DNA from: Lachnospiraceae bacterium
GTDB lineage: Bacteria > Bacillota > Clostridia > Lachnospirales > Lachnospiraceae
Reading direction: 5' to 3'
Length of the DNA stretch: 9,518 nt
NCBI GenBank assembly: GCA_020860745.1
Contig: JAJBTR010000266.1
Coordinates: 1 to 9,518 of the forward strand
The notes beneath the pieces are model-generated. The model worked only from the letters and a program-made list of their open reading frames with translations. It did not search any database and had not been told where the DNA came from. The translations under genes were made by a program, and so were the position numbers. How positions within the stretch are numbered: position 1 is the first letter of the stretch; each line of letters begins with the position of its first letter. This document shows positions 7,345-9,518 of this stretch, piece by piece.

Positions 7345-8559
7345 ATGACACTGCAGGAGGAAAGCCGGCTTTCTTACTATAAAAAGATTGCGGAAATCAG
7401 CACGCATAAGAATGTCGTGCTTGTTCAGCATGTGGAGACAAAGAAAATATATGTGCGAAAAGACCTGACTGTATATGACAGGGATATCTATCTTGAACTG
7501 ATGGCACATACCAGCCGGTTTTTCCCTGAAATCTATGAGTGCGTGGAGTCTGGGGGAACGCTGATTCTTGTGGAAGAGTATATACAGGGACAGAATCTGG
7601 AAGAGTATCTGGAAGAAAAGGGAACTCTTACGGAGGGAGAAGTTCGAACGTTGATGTCAGATGTCTGCGAGGCGTTAAGCGACTTGCATAATCGTCCGGT
7701 CCCGGTGATTCACAGGGATCTGAAGCCTTCTAATATACTGCTGACAGCGGATCATCAGATTAAAATCGTAGATTTTAATATTGCCAGAAATTATGAGAGC
7801 GGACAGGGCTGTGATACGGTGATTATGGGCACGAAAAAGTACGCGGCTCCGGAGCAGTATGGCTATGCGCAGACAGATGCGAGGACGGATTTTTATGCAC
7901 TTGGTGTGACGATGAACTATCTTCTGACCGGGAAATATCCTTCGGAGGAGTTTTTTTCCGGAGAACTGGAGCCGATCATCCGGAAATGTATTCAGTTTGA
8001 CCCGGATCGGAGGTATCAGAGCGCGGCAGAGTTGCAGCGGGATCTGATGATCAGAGAGGATGCTCGTCAGGAAAAGACCGGGGATGAAAAACATGGTGGC
8101 AGGATGGGAACCCGGCAGCAAATGTCTGCAGATGAAGCTGCGATTGGTGAAATAGGGGAAAGCAGCAGGATGGGCAGATCCAGTGTGTCCGGCACAAAAA
8201 CAGACGCACAAGGAAGAGAGAAGAAGCATCCGTTTCTGCCGCCTGGCTTTCGTACCGGAACAGCGTGGAAAGCATTGCTTGCCGTAATCGGATATGCATC
8301 TCTGTGGTTTTTTGGTCTGACCCTGACGGTTGACGATGTGAACGGAATGCCGGAGACAGGACTGCTCCTTTGTGCGAACCGGATCTGTTTTATCAGCATC
8401 GGCATGCTTTGTATTTTTTTCTGGTTTAATTATATGGATGTGCACCGGTATCTTCCGCTGATGAAAAAAAGAGGCTGGAAGATTGTCGGTTATGTGCTGT
8501 ATACAGTCCTGATTGTGACTGTTATTATGGTGGTACTGACATGTATAGAAAACCTCTGA
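7345..8559 (+). CDS. Membrane-anchored Ser/Thr protein kinase with DFN variant motif
   Basis: A eukaryotic-like (Hanks-type) kinase domain at about 10-233 is followed by a hydrophilic linker (about 234-305) and three likely membrane helices (about 310-329, 347-364, 381-401). Present: Lys39 (YVRKDL), probable helix-C Glu51, HRDLKPSN with catalytic Asp125 and Asn130, magnesium-binding Asp143, and APEQYG (168-170) before TDARTDFYALG. Two departures are clear: the N-lobe lacks a glycine-rich GxGxxG loop, and the DFG motif reads DFN (VDFNIAR). Such forms occur in clostridial kinases, so activity is plausible. There is no PASTA or other outer sensor domain. ATG 7345 has only a weak AAAAG upstream and starts 7 nt after metY, suggesting translational coupling. 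It is convergent with the HTH gene. Confidence 0.9.
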   Translation: MTLQEESRLSYYKKIAEISTHKNVVLVQHVETKKIYVRKDLTVYDRDIYLELMAHTSRFFPEIYECVESGGTLILVEEYIQGQNLEEYLEEKGTLTEGEVRTLMSDVCEALSDLHNRPVPVIHRDLKPSNILLTADHQIKIVDFNIARNYESGQGCDTVIMGTKKYAAPEQYGYAQTDARTDFYALGVTMNYLLTGKYPSEEFFSGELEPIIRKCIQFDPDRRYQSAAELQRDLMIREDARQEKTGDEKHGGRMGTRQQMSADEAAIGEIGESSRMGRSSVSGTKTDAQGREKKHPFLPPGFRTGTAWKALLAVIGYASLWFFGLTLTVDDVNGMPETGLLLCANRICFISIGMLCIFFWFNYMDVHRYLPLMKKRGWKIVGYVLYTVLIVTVIMVVLTCIENL

Positions 8560-8620
8560 TATAGAATTCAGCTGTGGAGGATATACTGGAAAATATAATG
8601 TCGGCTATTCCCGGTTACCA

Positions 8621-9064
8621 TTATAGCGGCTGCAGTCCGTTTGCGGCCAGGTATTCATTGACAGCAATCATGTCGGAGTATTCATGATTAATGCAGATGA
8701 TCAGGGCTGCGTCAAGCGTCTCGGTGGGAGCCAGTGCGGGTTGACCGGCCATAAACAGAGCCCGGTTGGTCTCCTTGACCGACATTTTCATGGCGATGCA
8801 CAGCGGAATCAGCTTGTACTTGTCGGGATGCTTTTTTCTGCCGTTAAAAATCTGATAGGAGTAGTTTTTATCGGTGTTGGAGCGTTTGATCACATCTGCG
8901 ATATGAAGGTCGGGGTTCCGGGAAATATAGTAGTTCAGGTAGTCGGCCAGCGTATGGAAAGTCTGGGCGGAAGCGTGCCGTTCCATGAATGCCTGAAAAG
9001 ACTCCGGCTTGTCGTCCATGCTGTTTAATTCATTCAAAAGATCTGTCGTGCGTTCGTCGTTCAT
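8621..9064 (-). CDS. Small HTH (XRE-like) DNA-binding protein paired with the kinase
   Basis: About 147 residues from the chosen ATG. The N-terminal 35 residues are acidic (MNDERTTDLLNELNSMDDK). Residues about 53-92 resemble an XRE-like helix-turn-helix: LHIADVIKRSNTDKNYSYQI with FNGRKKHPDKYKL following, where NYSYQIFNG would be the recognition helix. The C-terminal part (MSVKETNRALFMAGQPALAP, then a DAALIICINHEYS stretch and AVNEYLAANGLQPL) matches a pattern I associate with small HTH proteins encoded beside Ser/Thr kinases in Clostridia. It probably binds DNA, and phosphorylation by the neighbouring kinase is a guess. The start is uncertain: ATG 9064 has a weak GGA 9 nt upstream, while in-frame ATG 9127 has AGGGG 5 nt upstream but would add 21 residues encoded by promoter-like AT-rich DNA. 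Confidence 0.75.
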   Translation of the reverse strand: MNDERTTDLLNELNSMDDKPESFQAFMERHASAQTFHTLADYLNYYISRNPDLHIADVIKRSNTDKNYSYQIFNGRKKHPDKYKLIPLCIAMKMSVKETNRALFMAGQPALAPTETLDAALIICINHEYSDMIAVNEYLAANGLQPL

Positions 9065-9093
9065 TCGTATTATTCCGTTTCTGTTTATGCTAT

Positions 9094-9110
9094 AACTAAT
9101 GATAATAGTT
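9094..9110. repeat. Inverted repeat upstream of the HTH gene, possible autoregulatory site
   Basis: AACTA (9094-9098) and TAGTT (9106-9110) flank a 7-nt centre, and the site contains AATGATAA (9098-9105), the octamer that forms both arms of the inverted repeat at 2004-2036. It lies 30-46 nt upstream of the chosen HTH start, a plausible operator position. Confidence 0.35.
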
Positions 9111-9134
9111 TGGTTTTGAAAAATCAATCATGTT

Positions 9135-9190
9135 TGCCCCTGCGAAAAAAGAAGTGTGCTGACAGCACACCGCAGAGGGCATTTATTTTT
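9135..9190 (+). terminator. Strong rho-independent terminator-like hairpin
   Basis: The outer stem is TGCCC + CTGCG (9135-9144) pairing with CGCAG + GGGCA (9171-9181), with one bulged A at 9176. The inner stem is GTGTGCT (9154-9160) pairing with AGCACAC (9164-9170) around a GAC loop, with a purine-rich AAAAAAGAA bulge on the 5' side. The tract TTTATTTTT follows at once, so it works in the plus direction. No plus-strand gene ends nearby: the last is the kinase at 8559. It may stop kinase-operon readthrough and shield the lipoprotein gene. A 5'-leader attenuator is an alternative. Confidence 0.65.
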
Positions 9191-9289
9191 ATAGAATGAA
9201 TAACAGGATGGTCAGTATGGAAAGGGGGTGCAAGACGATAGCGAAAGCATTTGACTATGAAAAAGAAAATTTTAGGTGGCTTACTTGAG

Positions 9290-9317
9290 TTGCTAATTTT
9301 TGAAATCCATGTATAAT
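9290..9317 (+). promoter_or_regulatory. Sigma-A-type promoter for the lipoprotein gene
   Basis: A perfect -10 TATAAT (9312-9317) is preceded by TTGCTA (9290-9295) at 16-nt spacing, 4 of 6 for the -35. TTGAGT at 9285 is closer in sequence but its 21-nt spacing is too long. Transcription would start near 9324, giving a leader of about 26 nt with AGGGGAGA at 9333-9340. Confidence 0.65.
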
Positions 9318-9349
9318 GAAAACAATTATAAAAGGGGAGAAAATAGAAA

Positions 9350-9518
9350 ATGAAAAAACTTTTAGCAATTTTATTGTCGTTAACCGTGATTCTGTCTATG
9401 GTTGGATGTGGCAGTTCTACATCTACGGACAGCGGGGATACTTCCATATCTGCAGGTGATGAATCTGATTCTGAATCATCGGAAAGTGCGGATGCGGAAT
9501 CAGAAGATTCTTCCGACG
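9350..9518 (+). CDS. Lipoprotein with acidic Ser-rich linker (3' end outside window)
   Basis: This short ATG frame has AGGGGAGA 9 nt upstream. The product opens MKKLLAILLSLTVILSMVGC: two lysines, a hydrophobic core and a lipobox-like MVGC with Cys20 as the lipidation site, so it should be exported and anchored to the outer face of the membrane. After the cysteine come about 36 residues of Ser, Asp, Glu, Thr and Gly (including SGDTSISAGDESDSESS), a flexible acidic spacer typical of Gram-positive lipoproteins before a folded domain. The domain lies beyond the window, so the function (solute binding, transglutaminase-like or other) cannot be told. It has its own promoter and sits downstream of a strong terminator. 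Confidence 0.85.
   Translation, partial: MKKLLAILLSLTVILSMVGCGSSTSTDSGDTSISAGDESDSESSESADAESEDSSD

Noticed and set aside
7675..8445. 256-codon minus-strand frame opposite the kinase
   Set aside because: Shadow of the kinase coding sequence.
9205..9260. Possible riboswitch or structured RNA around AAAGGGGGTGCAAGACG
   Set aside because: A 7-bp stem (ATGGTCA with TGACTAT) and a small GC-GAAA-GC loop can be drawn, but no known riboswitch class fits and the region lies upstream of the promoter at 9290.
9196..9288. 30-codon frame starting at ATG 9196
   Set aside because: Preceded by a T-rich terminator tail rather than a ribosome binding site; no recognisable features.
9124..9447. 107-codon minus-strand frame across the lipoprotein start
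   Set aside because: It runs through the hairpin, the promoter and the lipoprotein signal peptide, all better explained on the plus strand.

Overview
The window looks like a chromosomal segment of a gut-type Clostridia bacterium, most likely Lachnospiraceae. This is inferred from moderate GC with AT-rich intergenic gaps, strong GGAGG-type ribosome binding sites, a LarC with a histidine-rich insert, a small protein resembling the DUF5721 family, a clostridial-style citrate synthase with an N-terminal extension, and a membrane-anchored Ser/Thr kinase paired with a small helix-turn-helix (HTH) protein. No tRNA, rRNA, CRISPR array, insertion sequence or phage gene was seen.

Layout. (1) 1-1395, +: the 3' part of larC (nickel-pincer cofactor nickel insertase), cut by the window edge, with a long His-rich segment. 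(2) 1467-1970, -: a DUF5721-like protein, convergent with larC. (3) 1971-2121: a divergent AT-rich regulatory gap holding two inverted repeats, a candidate promoter and an orphan ribosome binding site. (4) 2122-3306, +: an exported transglutaminase-like protease-fold protein with an intact Cys-His-Asp triad, whose 5' end looks frameshifted at an A7 run. (5) 3443-8559, +: a tight gene series of PAPS-type sulfotransferase, citrate synthase, O-acetylhomoserine sulfhydrylase (MetY) and a membrane-anchored Ser/Thr kinase, with gaps of 69, 31 and 7 nt. (6) 8621-9064, -: an HTH protein convergent with the kinase. (7) 9065-9349: a regulatory gap with a strong terminator-like hairpin and a sigma-A-type promoter. 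(8) 9350-9518, +: the start of a lipoprotein with an acidic Ser/Asp/Glu linker, cut by the window edge.

How they may work together. The four-gene series joins carbon entry into the TCA branch (citrate synthase), sulfide assimilation (MetY) and sulfate-group transfer (sulfotransferase) with a signalling kinase. That supports a shared transcript but does not prove one pathway. The kinase and the HTH protein, tail to tail, look like a signalling pair, and an octamer upstream of the HTH gene recurs as an inverted repeat in the transglutaminase promoter region. The best candidates for something undescribed are the frameshifted transglutaminase start, the kinase/HTH/exported-protein arrangement, and the sulfotransferase inside a sulfur and carbon metabolism operon.
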